Under the pieces are notes generated by a model. It saw only the letters and a list, made by a program, of their open reading frames with translations, was not told the origin of the DNA and ran no database searches. From Marivirga harenae (GTDB lineage: Bacteria; Bacteroidota; Bacteroidia; Cytophagales; Cyclobacteriaceae), in NCBI RefSeq assembly GCF_030534335.1, contig NZ_CP130565.1, positions 703,501 through 767,500 on the forward strand: a stretch of DNA of 64,000 nt. Direction: 5' to 3'. Shown one piece after another: positions 1 through 9,934 of this stretch (position 1 is the first letter of the stretch; each line of letters opens with the position of its first letter). The translations under genes were made by a program, and so were the position numbers.

Positions 1-1458
1 ATTTGCTACACCATCATTAGTAGTAGGGTCTTGAAATGCTCCCTCCCTAATATTAACTAAATCAGCATTTAACACTTGAGATAATCTTAAGTTATCTAAA
101 ATATTATAATTCAAAGCAAATTTAGTGATACCTCTTAAGTTGTTGTTAACAACAGGGTTTAAAGGTGCTGAATACAAGAAATTGTCTCCAGTAAATCCTA
201 ACCAACCAGGCTCAAGTCCAGTGAATAATTCACCAGTTTCAGGATCTCTTGCACCTTGCAAAGGAGTGGTAGAGAAAGCACCTAAGAGCGGTGATGCAAA
301 TCTATTTCCAGCAACTGCATTCAATTGATTTGTATAGGAAACATTCAAATTTAATTGAACATCTAATTTATCATTTAACTTATGATCTAAATTTGATCTC
401 AAAGAGTATCTAGAAAAATCTGATTCTATTAAAGTACCCGCTTGATTAAAAGCTGATCCAGAAATAAAGAAACGAGTATTCTCATTACCTCCTGATGCTT
501 GAATTTCATAATTTGAAGTTTCTCCCGTCCTAAATGCAGCATCAACCCAATCAGTAGTGTTGTCCAAAAGTTCTGGGCCTCTGTTGGCATCAATAACTGC
601 ATCACTAAAACCAGAATTACGAAGGATTTGTCTTTCGTACTCCAAATTTTGTTGCGCACTCATCATGTCAAAATTACCAATCTGCGGCTGAGCAACTCCG
701 TATTGAGCACTAACTGTAATTTTGGATTTACCAACTTTACCTTGTTTAGTATTAATTAAAATAACCCCATTCGCACCCCTTGATCCGTACAAAGAAGTTG
801 CAGCTGCATCTTTTAGGATTGACATTGACTCAATGTCATTAGGGTTAATATTTGACATCACGTCATTAGTTGCAGCAGTAGTAGAGAAATCTCCGCTAGC
901 CATGATTACACCATCAATTACATATAGAGGGCCTCTACCAGCAGTGATAGATCCATTACCTCTAATTCTGATAGTTTGAGCTGCACCCGGCTGACCTGAA
1001 GGAGCACTTGAATAAACTCCTGGAGCTCTACCTTGGATGATTTGATTAATATCTGGCATTGGCACTTCATTAATCTTATCTCCGTTTACTGTTGAAACAG
1101 AAGAAACTAATTTCTTCTGAGAAGTAGCAGAGTATCCTGTTACTACAACCTCACTTAGTTGTGCAATATCAGGATCCATTCTTACATCTATTACAGATCT
1201 GGCACCAATTTTTACCTCTTGCTTGGCCATGCCAATAAAAGTAAAAACTAATGTACCTCCATCTGATGGGACAGAAATTTTATAATTACCATCTAAATCC
1301 GTGGTAATACCTGTTCCGGTACCTTTTAACAATACGTTCACACCTGGTAAGCCTTCTCCAGTTTCAGCGTCTAAAACTGTACCGCTTACGGTGCGATCCT
1401 GTGCCCATGCGTGTAGCACGAACACCAACATGAAACATGTTAGTAGAATCTTCTTCAT
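1..1458 (-). CDS. SusC/RagA-family TonB-linked outer membrane receptor (N-terminal 486 residues; cut by window edge)
   Basis: This is an outer-membrane TonB-dependent transporter of the SusC type, normally paired with a SusD-like surface lipoprotein to import glycans or peptides. Reading back from the ATG at 1458, the frame stays open to base 1, so the C-terminal barrel and stop lie outside the window. Residues 1-20 form a signal peptide ending HAWAQ. A carboxypeptidase-regulatory-like domain follows (about 22-105), starting VSGTVLDAETGEGLPGV. The TonB-dependent plug spans about 110-230 and carries the SusC signature ILKDAAATSLYGSRGANGV. The barrel begins near residue 240. A SusD partner would be expected just left of the window and cannot be seen. 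Substrate is unknown. No exact TAnnTTTG box was found in the 231-bp AT-rich upstream gap. Confidence 0.95.
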   Translation of the reverse strand, partial: MKKILLTCFMLVFVLHAWAQDRTVSGTVLDAETGEGLPGVNVLLKGTGTGITTDLDGNYKISVPSDGGTLVFTFIGMAKQEVKIGARSVIDVRMDPDIAQLSEVVVTGYSATSQKKLVSSVSTVNGDKINEVPMPDINQIIQGRAPGVYSSAPSGQPGAAQTIRIRGNGSITAGRGPLYVIDGVIMASGDFSTTAATNDVMSNINPNDIESMSILKDAAATSLYGSRGANGVILINTKQGKVGKSKITVSAQYGVAQPQIGNFDMMSAQQNLEYERQILRNSGFSDAVIDANRGPELLDNTTDWVDAAFRTGETSNYEIQASGGNENTRFFISGSAFNQAGTLIESDFSRYSLRSNLDHKLNDKLDVQLNLNVSYTNQLNAVAGNRFASPLLGAFSTTPLQGARDPETGELFTGLEPGWLGFTGDNFLYSAPLNPVVNNNLRGITKFALNYNILDNLRLSQVLNADLVNIREGAFQDPTTNDGVAN

Positions 1459-1689
1459 ACTTATTTTAGTTTAGGTTAACAATAATTAAAGGTTAAATGT
1501 ACATAACATTACATGAAAATACCTAACAAAATATTAATTTTTCTTGAAAATAATTTACCAAATAAAAATTATCTTTTTCCTTATAATATAGTTTATTGTT
1601 GTTATGATAGATTCTAAACCCATATAATACAAAGGAAACTTATACAATAGTATTTTGTAAAAATATAATTTTGCTAATATTAAATTGAA

Positions 1690-3546
1690 TTAAAGAATTT
1701 TGAAAACCACCGTCTTTTGATACTTACCAGACGATAATCTTTTTGCCCCATATCCTACGGCATTTATCCTTTCCTTATCCAGACCGTATCCATCAATTAA
1801 TTTTTCATAAACTGCGCCAGCTCTTTTTCTGGATAACTCCTTATTATAAGAATCAGATCCTAGCTTGTCAGTGTATCCTCCAATTTCTATCTTCACATTA
1901 GGGTTTTGAATTAGGAAATCGGCTATTTTATTAATCTCATTTTGAGACTTCTCTGACAATTCATAGCTATCAAATTCAAAATATATATTATTGAGCATTA
2001 CCGTTTCGCCTTTACTTATGGGTTTTAAGGAAAAACTCAATTCTGTTTGGCTATCGGTGATTTCCAATCTTTCGGAATGAAATAAATAACCAGGAGATTC
2101 AACATAAAAAGAGTAATCCGAAGGGCGGGGAATTACTACTTTATATTCTCCACTGAGGGCATTGCTGTAGGTTTCCTGCACAAGGCTGTCTAATGCCAAA
2201 TCAAAAATTTGGATTTTGGCCTTGAGTTTAGAACTATCTGCGGAGTTAAGCACATCTCCATAAACTAAATTAATCTTACTGCCTTCTTTACCCTTATCGA
2301 AGTAGACTTTTGCTGGGGGATATTTTTCTTCCGATTGAAGCTCTCTAGACCAGTATTTCTCGCCACCAAACTTTTCATGATACGAAAGTTCGTTGTTAAA
2401 AGTGTTTATAGGAAGACCTATGTTTTTAACATTTCTATTTTCTATTGGCCACTCCACCATGTAAATATCAAATCCTCCCATCCCAATGCGTCCATTTGAA
2501 CTAAAGTACAATCTATCATTTGATAAATTGAGAAATGGAGAAATCTCATCGGCAAATGTATTCACTTCTGAGCCTAGATTTTTTGCTTTAGACCAATCAC
2601 CATTTACTATGGTGGAATAATACAGGTCTCGCTTGCCAAATCCTCCTTTTCTATTAGAGCTAAATAACAAAAACCGCCCATCTGAAGACAAAAAAGGTTG
2701 AGATTCCCAAGCGTTAGTATTTACTTCTACCCCTAAATTTTGAGGCTTTTGCCACCCATCACCTTCAAAATAGGAAATATATAGATCACAACTTCCTAAG
2801 CCGTCCCTTCTATTACAACTCGTAAAAACCATTACTCTCCCATCTGCTGAAATTGCGGCAGCACCCTCATTTTCTCTTGTATTGATTATAGGTACTTCCT
2901 CAACATTTTGAAACTGGCTACCTTCGATTTTAGCACGATAAATCCCTTCTTCTAAACTAGCTTTTCTTTGACCGGTGAAATATAAAAACTCGGAAGGGTA
3001 CAATGTGAAAAAAGGAAAATAGATGCTCCTGAAAATATTTTCTGACTCAATTGTTTGGACGTCTTCATTTACAAGTGGTTGAGTCTCTAATTCCTGCTGC
3101 GCAAACGCTATCGATTGCGAAATAATTTCGGCCATCTTCATGTAGTCTTTCCTATACCCTCTTTCAAGATAATGCTTTATTGGGTCTTTCGCTGATTCAT
3201 ACTCCCCGCGATCAAAGGATTCTTTCCCTAATAAGAAATAGTAATCCGTATATTTTGCCGGCCATTCTTTTTCGAGGACAAATGCTTTTTGGAGGGAATG
3301 TACCACTTTGTTAATATCATTAATTCCATAAAACAAAGTGGCTCTTTCTAAATAGAGATGATGGTTGCCAGGCTCAATTTCAATAGCATCTTCCATATAT
3401 TGAACCGCAGCATCCCAGTTTCTTTGGTAAAGTGCATCTTTAGATTTTTCTACTAATCTTTCAGTCCGCCATTTGTACTCTTGACAAAAGGAGCTAATTG
3501 AGAAGAAAAGAAACAGTATTAAAAGAGGGGTATATTTGAAATTCAT
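1690..3546 (-). CDS. TPR / PD40-propeller / OmpA-domain envelope protein, PorE-like
   Basis: This 618-aa exported protein starts with a signal peptide (residues 1-21, ending SSFCQ). TPR-like helices follow to about residue 150. PD40/WD40-like repeats of the type SxDGRxLxFSSNR lie around 215-370, then a carboxypeptidase-regulatory-like beta domain at about 430-500, and a C-terminal OmpA peptidoglycan-binding domain from residue 519, with NIYFEFDSYEL, the TDKLGSDSYN segment and the LSRKRA motif. This domain order is that reported for PorE, the protein that ties the type IX secretion system to peptidoglycan in Porphyromonas. PorU and PorV are encoded elsewhere in this window. However, many Bacteroidota carry several TPR-PD40-OmpA proteins, so the PorE assignment is inference. 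It lies 46 bp after queE and is probably co-transcribed with lepA-folD-queE. Confidence 0.85.
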   Translation of the reverse strand: MNFKYTPLLILFLFFSISSFCQEYKWRTERLVEKSKDALYQRNWDAAVQYMEDAIEIEPGNHHLYLERATLFYGINDINKVVHSLQKAFVLEKEWPAKYTDYYFLLGKESFDRGEYESAKDPIKHYLERGYRKDYMKMAEIISQSIAFAQQELETQPLVNEDVQTIESENIFRSIYFPFFTLYPSEFLYFTGQRKASLEEGIYRAKIEGSQFQNVEEVPIINTRENEGAAAISADGRVMVFTSCNRRDGLGSCDLYISYFEGDGWQKPQNLGVEVNTNAWESQPFLSSDGRFLLFSSNRKGGFGKRDLYYSTIVNGDWSKAKNLGSEVNTFADEISPFLNLSNDRLYFSSNGRIGMGGFDIYMVEWPIENRNVKNIGLPINTFNNELSYHEKFGGEKYWSRELQSEEKYPPAKVYFDKGKEGSKINLVYGDVLNSADSSKLKAKIQIFDLALDSLVQETYSNALSGEYKVVIPRPSDYSFYVESPGYLFHSERLEITDSQTELSFSLKPISKGETVMLNNIYFEFDSYELSEKSQNEINKIADFLIQNPNVKIEIGGYTDKLGSDSYNKELSRKRAGAVYEKLIDGYGLDKERINAVGYGAKRLSSGKYQKTVVFKIL

Positions 3547-3592
3547 ATCCCAATTTAAGGGATAAGGAAGAATTTCAAAAGAAAATTATCTT

Positions 3593-4216
3593 TTATGGAA
3601 TTTGTAAATACTTATGCGTCTGTAAGGAGATTCCCCAATTAGGGTTTTCTTTTACATAATCCACAATCATGGGCATCACTTCATCTCGTTTTCCCCATTC
3701 AGGTTGCAATAACAATTTACAATCTGAACCAACCTTTTCAGCATGTTCCTCGGCCCACTTAAAATCAGATTTGTTGTAAATAATAATTTTTAATTCATCT
3801 GCACGATCATACCAATGATCTAGCGGAGCTTTAAATTTTTTAGGGGAAAGACAAACCCAATCAACGATTCCGGAAAAGGGATGAGCACCAGATGTTTCAA
3901 CATTTACATGAAAGCCTTTTTGCAGTAAACGTTTGGTCAGGCCATGCATGTCATACATAAAAGGTTCACCTCCAGTAATGACGGCCAATCGAGATTTGTA
4001 TTGATAAGCTTCATCTACAATCTCATCAATATTCTTCAACGGCCACTTATCTGCGTCCCAACTATCTTTTACATCACACCAGACGCAGCCCACATCACAG
4101 CCACCCAATCTAATAAAATAAGCCGGTTTCCCATTGTGGAAACCTTCTCCCTGAATGGTATAAAATGCTTCCATTATAGGAAGTTCTATATTGGGATCAA
4201 ACGAGTTCTTGTCCAT
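3593..4216 (-). CDS. queE: 7-carboxy-7-deazaguanine synthase QueE (radical SAM)
   Basis: QueE converts 6-carboxytetrahydropterin to 7-carboxy-7-deazaguanine, the ring-contraction step that makes the precursor of queuosine in tRNA. The 207-aa protein has the radical-SAM iron-sulfur ligands as CDVGCVWC (CX3CX2C) near residue 40. Upstream is the family's substrate-binding start EAFYTIQGEG, and TGGEP follows as the SAM-binding glycine motif. The length fits the short QueE family. The ATG at 4216 overlaps the end of folD by 20 bp, which implies translational coupling; an internal Met (MEAFYT, residue 15) is a possible alternative start that would remove most of the overlap. No other queuosine gene is visible nearby. 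Confidence 0.93.
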   Translation of the reverse strand: MDKNSFDPNIELPIMEAFYTIQGEGFHNGKPAYFIRLGGCDVGCVWCDVKDSWDADKWPLKNIDEIVDEAYQYKSRLAVITGGEPFMYDMHGLTKRLLQKGFHVNVETSGAHPFSGIVDWVCLSPKKFKAPLDHWYDRADELKIIIYNKSDFKWAEEHAEKVGSDCKLLLQPEWGKRDEVMPMIVDYVKENPNWGISLQTHKYLQIP

Positions 4217-5093
4217 AAATCTCTTTTTGGGAAGCTAACCATGTATTCATTAATAAGCCTGCTCTTGTCATTGGCCCTACCCCACCCGGCACAGGTGTTA
4301 TATGAGTAGCCTTCTTCGATACTTCATCAAATAAAACATCTCCTTTTAAAGCAAAGCCTGATTTTTTACTTGAATCGGGAACTCTAGTTGTTCCTACATC
4401 AATCACTACAACATCGTTCTTCACCATGTCAGCAGTGATTAAGCCTGGCTTTCCAACGGCTACTATTAAAATGTCTGCTTGCTTGGTATATTTTGCTAAA
4501 TCGACAGTGTATCTATGTGTTAAAGTAACGGTAGCATCTCCAGGATAATTAGCGCTACCCATCAATATTGAAACTGGCGAACCAACTATATGACTTCTTC
4601 CGACCACAACGCAATGTTTCCCTTTTGTTGGAATATCATATCTTTTCAATAATTCCATAACTCCAAAAGGAGTTGCAGGAACATACGCTGGTAAATTAGA
4701 TGCCATTCTGCCGTAATTAACCGGATGAAATCCATCTACATCTTTTTCGGGCTTGATGGCATTCAGCACTTTATTTACATCAATATGCTTTGGCAAGGGT
4801 AATTGAACAATGAAACCATCTACTCTTTCATCATTATTTAACTTCTCCACCTCAGATAAAAGCTCTGCTTCTGAAATGGAATCATCAAAAAGAATTTTCG
4901 AAGACTCAAAACCAATTTCTTGACAATCTTTCACTTTGGCTTCCACATAAGTTTGGCTGGCGCCATCAGTCCCGACCAATATGGCCGAAAGATGAGGTAC
5001 CTTACCGCCTTCCTTCTTTAATGCTTCAACTTTCCCTTTTAACTCTTCTTTTATTTGAGAAGAAATTTTCTTCCCATCTAATAAAATAGGCAT
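4197..5093 (-). CDS. folD: Bifunctional methylenetetrahydrofolate dehydrogenase/cyclohydrolase FolD
   Basis: FolD interconverts 5,10-methylene-, methenyl- and 10-formyl-tetrahydrofolate with NADP, supplying one-carbon units for purines and formyl-Met-tRNA. The 298-aa length is typical. Visible family signatures are the YVEAKVKDC segment with the catalytic lysine near residue 54, GFIVQLPLP, PEKDVDGFHPVN, the nucleotide-binding VVVGRSHIVGSP and the C-terminal PVPGGVGPMT. The gene follows lepA by 39 bp and overlaps queE. Pterin and folate chemistry link FolD and QueE loosely, but co-transcription with lepA suggests a housekeeping operon rather than one pathway. Confidence 0.97.
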   Translation of the reverse strand: MPILLDGKKISSQIKEELKGKVEALKKEGGKVPHLSAILVGTDGASQTYVEAKVKDCQEIGFESSKILFDDSISEAELLSEVEKLNNDERVDGFIVQLPLPKHIDVNKVLNAIKPEKDVDGFHPVNYGRMASNLPAYVPATPFGVMELLKRYDIPTKGKHCVVVGRSHIVGSPVSILMGSANYPGDATVTLTHRYTVDLAKYTKQADILIVAVGKPGLITADMVKNDVVVIDVGTTRVPDSSKKSGFALKGDVLFDEVSKKATHITPVPGGVGPMTRAGLLMNTWLASQKEIYGQELV

Positions 5094-5132
5094 GATGTTA
5101 TGCTTATGTGATGTTTATAAATTTTTTATGGA

Positions 5133-6917
5133 TCAATCCAATTTAAGAACCGCCATAAATGCTTCCTGTGGAATTTCAACATTTCCTACCTGACGCATCC
5201 TCTTTTTACCTTTCTTCTGCTTTTCTAATAGCTTTCTCTTACGCGAGATATCCCCTCCATAACACTTCGCCAATACATTTTTACGAAGAGCCTTAACAGA
5301 TTCTCTAGCAATAACCTTGGTGCCAATTGCTGCCTGAACTGCAATCTCAAATTGTTGTCTAGGAATCAATTCCTTTAGCTTCTCACACAACTTCTTACCC
5401 CATTCATATGCTTTATCCCTATGAACGATAGCAGAAAGTGCGTCCACCTTATCACCATTTAGTAAGATATCCAATTTCACAAGGTTACTGGTGTGATAAC
5501 CTACCAATTCGTAATCCAAAGATGCATAACCCTTAGAAATCGTTTTCAATTTGTCAAAGAAATCAAATACAATCTCAGCCAAAGGCAAATGGAAAGTTAA
5601 TTCAACTCTTGATTGGGTTAAATAAACTTGATTTTTGATCTCCCCTCTTTTATCCATACAAAGAGAAATCACTGGGCCTACAAAATCTTCTTTTGTGATT
5701 ATTTGTGCTCTTATATAAGGTTCTTCCAAATGGTCAATGCTACCTAAGTCAGGCAACTCAGAAGGTGCACTCACTTTTACCATTTCACCATCTTTTGTAA
5801 ATGCATGGAACTGCACAGATGGAACGGTGGTGATCACTGTCATGTCAAATTCACGCTCCAATCTCTCTTGCACGATTTCCATGTGCAACATTCCCAAGAA
5901 ACCGCATCTGAAACCAAATCCAAGAGCTGCAGAGGTTTCAGGCTCCCATACTAAGGAAGCATCATTCAACTGAAGTTTTTCCATTGAAGCTCTCAATTCT
6001 TCAAATTCTGAAGTCTCTACTGGATAAATACCAGCATAGACCATTGGCTTAACGTTTTCAAAGCCTTGAACTGCTTTTCCTGGATTATCGACATGAGTGA
6101 CAGTATCACCCACTTTAACTTCTTTAGCTACTTTGATTCCACTTATTAAATAACCAACATTTCCTGTGCTGATCGTATTCTTTGGCTGTTGCGTCAGTTT
6201 TAAAATTCCAATCTCATCAGCTTCGTAGGTTTTTCCAGTATTGATGAATTTAATTTTATCACCCTTATTGATTTCACCATTAAAAACCCTGAAATAAACT
6301 TCAATACCTCGATACGGATTAAAAACAGAATCGAAAACCATAGCTTGCAGTGGAGCTTTAGGGTCTCCCACTGGTGCCGGAATTCTATGTGCAATAGCTT
6401 CCAGAATTTCGGCAATACCTATTCCTTCTTTAGCACTTGCATGAAGAATATCTTCTTTTTTGCAACCAATTAATTCAATAATCTGATCGGAGACTTCCTC
6501 GATCATTGCTCCAGGCAAATCTATTTTGTTAAGCACGGGAATGATTTCCAAATCATGCTCTATAGCTAAATAGAGGTTAGAAATAGTTTGGGCCTGAATT
6601 CCTTGAGCGGCATCAACAATCAAAAGCGCACCTTCGCAAGCGGCTATGGAACGCGAAACTTCATAGGAAAAATCTACATGACCGGGAGTGTCAATAAGAT
6701 TATAGACATACTCTTCACCATTCAATTTATACTCCATTTGGATTGCATGTGACTTGATGGTGATGCCTCGCTCACGCTCCAAATCCATATTATCCAACAA
6801 CTGTTCCATTTTCTCACGCTCATTTACTGTTTGAGTTGAATCTAACAGTCTGTCTGCCAAGGTACTTTTACCATGGTCAATATGTGCAATAATGCAAAAA
6901 TTTCTAATATTCTTCAT
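5133..6917 (-). CDS. lepA: Elongation factor 4 (LepA), translational GTPase
   Basis: LepA/EF4 is a ribosome-binding GTPase related to EF-G that acts on stalled or mistranslocated ribosomes and on 30S assembly. The 594-aa protein starts directly with the G domain: P-loop AHIDHGKS at residues 10-17, switch [10 protein letters not shown], and NKIDLPGA. The EF-G-like domains II, III and V follow. The LepA-specific C-terminal domain ends with [20 protein letters not shown]. It heads the minus-strand run lepA-folD-queE-porE-like. A TAnnTTTG box lies 132 bp upstream. Confidence 0.98.
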   Translation of the reverse strand: MKNIRNFCIIAHIDHGKSTLADRLLDSTQTVNEREKMEQLLDNMDLERERGITIKSHAIQMEYKLNGEEYVYNLIDTPGHVDFSYEVSRSIAACEGALLIVDAAQGIQAQTISNLYLAIEHDLEIIPVLNKIDLPGAMIEEVSDQIIELIGCKKEDILHASAKEGIGIAEILEAIAHRIPAPVGDPKAPLQAMVFDSVFNPYRGIEVYFRVFNGEINKGDKIKFINTGKTYEADEIGILKLTQQPKNTISTGNVGYLISGIKVAKEVKVGDTVTHVDNPGKAVQGFENVKPMVYAGIYPVETSEFEELRASMEKLQLNDASLVWEPETSAALGFGFRCGFLGMLHMEIVQERLEREFDMTVITTVPSVQFHAFTKDGEMVKVSAPSELPDLGSIDHLEEPYIRAQIITKEDFVGPVISLCMDKRGEIKNQVYLTQSRVELTFHLPLAEIVFDFFDKLKTISKGYASLDYELVGYHTSNLVKLDILLNGDKVDALSAIVHRDKAYEWGKKLCEKLKELIPRQQFEIAVQAAIGTKVIARESVKALRKNVLAKCYGGDISRKRKLLEKQKKGKKRMRQVGNVEIPQEAFMAVLKLD

Positions 6918-7048
6918 TTATATAACTTTGCTCGAAAATTCTGACCAGGCAGAACATTTAAACTTGCCAAAAGGCCATTGGGTTCATTGTTTTTAAAAAC
7001 TACAACAATTAAGTATGTCCTAGCCAATCCATCTTCCTAATCGAACTG

Positions 7049-7056
7049 CAAAAGTA
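7049..7056 (-). promoter_or_regulatory. Bacteroidota -7 box (TACTTTTG) upstream of lepA
   Basis: The minus-strand sequence TACTTTTG matches the TAnnTTTG consensus of the Bacteroidota primary sigma factor exactly. Transcription would start near 7042, giving a leader of about 125 nt. No TTG -33 element is found at the usual 19-21 bp spacing, so this rests on the -7 match alone. Confidence 0.5.
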
Positions 7057-7243
7057 CGCAATAAGGCTGAGATATAATAACAAGGAGATTTTATTTTAAT
7101 GTAAGTTACAGAAGCAAATCAATAGCTCAAAAAATGCCCTAGAGAACAGACATAGATTATACTTTAGCATTTTCATAGCTCTGTACGATAACAATAAAAC
7201 CATAAAAGCCTTTAGAATCAAAAAGGGTTCACAATAATTTTCT

Positions 7244-7251
7244 TAATTTTG
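7244..7251 (+). promoter_or_regulatory. Bacteroidota -7 box (TAATTTTG) abutting the GH3-like start codon
   Basis: TAATTTTG is an exact TAnnTTTG match that ends only 5 bp before the ATG at 7257. If used, the transcript would start at or inside the start codon, giving a leaderless or nearly leaderless mRNA, or implying a later true start. Confidence 0.45.
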
Positions 7252-7256
7252 GCTTT

Positions 7257-8753
7257 ATGGGAATACGTGCAGTACTAAGTAAACCTTTGGCGGCTATTAT
7301 AGTCAACCAACAAAAAAAGTGGGCAGCTCGACCAGCTCTGTCGCAAGTAAAAATTTTTAAGAATATCATCCAAAAAGCTAAAAATACCGCTTTTGGAAAA
7401 GACCATGGCTTTAATAATATTCAAACTTATGAAGATTTCAAAAAGCAAGTCCCAATCCGGGATTACGAAGGTCTTAAGCCCTATGTAGATAAAATATTAA
7501 AAGGAGAATCAGATATACTTTGGCCCGGAAAACCAGCCTATTTTGCTAAAACTAGTGGAACCACCTCCGGAACTAAATATATTCCCATCACAAAAGATTC
7601 AATTCCAAACCATATTAATAGTGCAAAAAATGCTTTATTGAGCTACGTTCATGAAACCGGAAAATCGCAATTCTTGGACGGGAAATTAATATTTTTATCG
7701 GGCGCACCCACATTAGAACAAAAAGCGGGAATTAATACTGGGCGCTTATCGGGAATAGTGAATCATCATGTTCCTAATTATCTCAGAACTAATCAACTCC
7801 CCTCCTATGATACGAACTGCATAGAGGAATGGGAAGAAAAATTGGAGCGAATTATAGATGAAACTTTAGATCAAGACATGAGTCTGATTTCGGGAATTCC
7901 GCCTTGGGTGCAAATGTATTTTGATAGAATTCAAGCAAGGGTTAAGAAGCCAATTAAAGACATCTTCCCAAATTTTGAAATGTTTGTCTACGGAGGCGTT
8001 AATTTTGAGCCTTATAAAAATAAATTATACGAAAGCATCGGTAAAAAAGTAGATTCGATAGAAACATATCCGGCTTCAGAAGGATTTATTGCCTATCAAG
8101 ACACCCAGACAGAAGGAGGACTTTTACTTTTATTAAACAGCGGGATATTTTTTGAGTTTATTCCGGTAGAGGAATATTTTGACGAAAACCCAACTCGCTT
8201 AATGATTGATCAAGTAGAATTAGATAAAAATTATGCTTTAATCATTAATAGCAATGCTGGTCTTTGGGGATACTCAATAGGTGACACTGTTAAATTTGTT
8301 TCCACAGATCCGTATAGAGTAGTGGTTTCCGGAAGAATTAAGCATTTCATTTCGGCTTTTGGTGAACATGTGATCGGAGAGGAAGTTGAAAATGCTATGA
8401 GGGCAACATTAGAAAAATTTGAAAATGTGAAAATAACGGAATTCACGGTGGCACCTCAGGTAACTCCAAAATCGGGATTACCTCATCACGAATGGTTTGT
8501 AGAATTCGATAATCCTCCAATAGATTTGGAAGCATTTTCTCAAGAGTTAGATATCAATCTAAGAAAAAGAAACAGTTATTATGACGACCTCATTACTGGA
8601 AATATACTTACACCCTTGAAAATAAGAACATTAAAAAAAGCCTCATTTATTAATTACATGAGATCTGAAGGAAAGCTGGGCGGACAAAATAAAGTTCCTC
8701 GCTTGTCAAACGATAGGAAATTAGCGGAGGCTTTGGAAAATTATACACATTAA
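7257..8753 (+). CDS. GH3-family acyl-adenylating enzyme (amido synthetase-like)
   Basis: This 498-aa protein belongs to the GH3 family, named after plant auxin-responsive enzymes. Plant members activate a carboxylic acid with ATP and join it to an amino acid. The ATP-binding P-loop-like motif is seen as AKTSGTTSGTKYIPIT near residues 97-112. Other family features are the YGGVNFEPYK region, ETYPASEGF (near residue 270) and GYSIGDTVKF followed by VSGRIKHFISAFGEHV. The substrate of bacterial GH3 proteins in Bacteroidota is not established, so plant functions should not be transferred. The gene sits 23 bp before dxr on the same strand and may be co-transcribed with it. Confidence 0.88.
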   Translation: MGIRAVLSKPLAAIIVNQQKKWAARPALSQVKIFKNIIQKAKNTAFGKDHGFNNIQTYEDFKKQVPIRDYEGLKPYVDKILKGESDILWPGKPAYFAKTSGTTSGTKYIPITKDSIPNHINSAKNALLSYVHETGKSQFLDGKLIFLSGAPTLEQKAGINTGRLSGIVNHHVPNYLRTNQLPSYDTNCIEEWEEKLERIIDETLDQDMSLISGIPPWVQMYFDRIQARVKKPIKDIFPNFEMFVYGGVNFEPYKNKLYESIGKKVDSIETYPASEGFIAYQDTQTEGGLLLLLNSGIFFEFIPVEEYFDENPTRLMIDQVELDKNYALIINSNAGLWGYSIGDTVKFVSTDPYRVVVSGRIKHFISAFGEHVIGEEVENAMRATLEKFENVKITEFTVAPQVTPKSGLPHHEWFVEFDNPPIDLEAFSQELDINLRKRNSYYDDLITGNILTPLKIRTLKKASFINYMRSEGKLGGQNKVPRLSNDRKLAEALENYTH

Positions 8754-8776
8754 AATTTAATAATATTAATTGACAT

Positions 8777-9934
8777 ATGTCTAATAAAAAATCGATAGCC
8801 ATCTTAGGCTCCACAGGTTCAATTGGAACTCAAGCTTTGGAGGTTATCAAATCACATCCCGATCATTTTCAAGTAGAAGTCTTAACTGCACAAACCAACG
8901 TAGAATTACTAATACAACAATCTATTCAATTCAGGCCTAATGCAGTAGTCATAGGCAACGAGGCTTTTTATGATCAAATTTTCAATGTATTAGATCCCTT
9001 AGGAATAAAAGTTTACTCTGGAGAGAAATCATTAGCCAGTGTGGTTCAAATGGACACTATTGATGTTGTTTTAACCGCACTTGTTGGCTATGCAGGCTTA
9101 GTACCCACAATAAAAGCCATAGAAGCAGGCAAACACATTGCATTAGCAAATAAAGAAACCTTGGTAGTTGCAGGAGAATTAGTCACTTCCTTAGCTCAAG
9201 AAAAGGGAGTGAATATTTACCCTGTGGATTCTGAGCATTCCGCAATTTTCCAATGCCTAGTTGGAGAATTCCATAATCCTATAGAAAAAATAATTTTAAC
9301 TGCATCCGGTGGTCCTTTCAGAGGGCGAAGCAGAAAATTTTTGGAATCTGTAAAGAAGGAACAAGCGCTAAAACATCCGAACTGGGATATGGGTGCTAAG
9401 ATCACAATAGATTCTGCCAGTTTGATGAACAAAGGACTCGAAGTAATTGAGGCAAAATGGTTATTTAATCTAAGGGAAGACCAAGTAGATGTGGTAGTGC
9501 ATCCACAATCCATCATACATAGCATGGTCCAATTTGAAGACAGCTCCATTAAAGCGCAAATGGGCTTACCCGACATGCGGGTACCGATTATGTTCGCATT
9601 AAGCTATCCCGACCGTTTAAAGGCTGATTTTCCTAGATTCAATTTTATGGACTATCCACAACTTACATTTGAGCAACCCGATAGTGACACATTCCGTAAC
9701 TTAGCTTTGGCTTTCCATGCGCTTGGGCGTGAAGGAAATGCAGCCTGTATTTTGAATGCAGCGAACGAAGTAGTAGTTTCGGCCTTTCTTGAAGACAAAA
9801 TTTCCTTTTTAGGGATGTCAGAAGTGATAGAAAATTGCCTTGCAAAAGTAGATTTTGTCAAAACACCAAGTTTGGAAGATTATATTTCAACAGATAAAGA
9901 AACTAGAATTAAAGCTTTAGAGTTAATAAATTAA
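8777..9934 (+). CDS. dxr: 1-deoxy-D-xylulose 5-phosphate reductoisomerase
   Basis: Dxr catalyses the NADPH-dependent conversion of DXP to MEP, the first committed step of the non-mevalonate isoprenoid pathway. The 385-aa protein shows the N-terminal nucleotide-binding motif GSTGSIGTQALEV, ALANKETLV, the metal- and substrate-binding PVDSEHSAIFQ, LTASGGPFRG, the active-site DSASLMNKGLEVIEA and the C-terminal NAANEVVV. The stop codon shares one base with the start of rseP (TAATG), so the two are translationally coupled. Confidence 0.98.
   Translation: MSNKKSIAILGSTGSIGTQALEVIKSHPDHFQVEVLTAQTNVELLIQQSIQFRPNAVVIGNEAFYDQIFNVLDPLGIKVYSGEKSLASVVQMDTIDVVLTALVGYAGLVPTIKAIEAGKHIALANKETLVVAGELVTSLAQEKGVNIYPVDSEHSAIFQCLVGEFHNPIEKIILTASGGPFRGRSRKFLESVKKEQALKHPNWDMGAKITIDSASLMNKGLEVIEAKWLFNLREDQVDVVVHPQSIIHSMVQFEDSSIKAQMGLPDMRVPIMFALSYPDRLKADFPRFNFMDYPQLTFEQPDSDTFRNLALAFHALGREGNAACILNAANEVVVSAFLEDKISFLGMSEVIENCLAKVDFVKTPSLEDYISTDKETRIKALELIN

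Larger units (their letters stand above)
6918..7256. other. Divergent intergenic region between lepA and the GH3-like gene
   Basis: This 339-bp AT-rich region separates two divergently transcribed genes. It holds a minus-strand -7 box for lepA (7049-7056) and a plus-strand -7 box almost touching the start codon at 7257 (7244-7251). No convincing small ORF, repeat or RNA gene was seen in the rest. Confidence 0.6.

Noticed and set aside
429-979. ORFs within the SusC region (429-659, 722-979)
   Set aside because: They lie in other frames of a clear SusC-family coding sequence.
9217-9576. 119-aa antisense ORF within dxr
   Set aside because: Antisense to conserved dxr motifs; no independent evidence.
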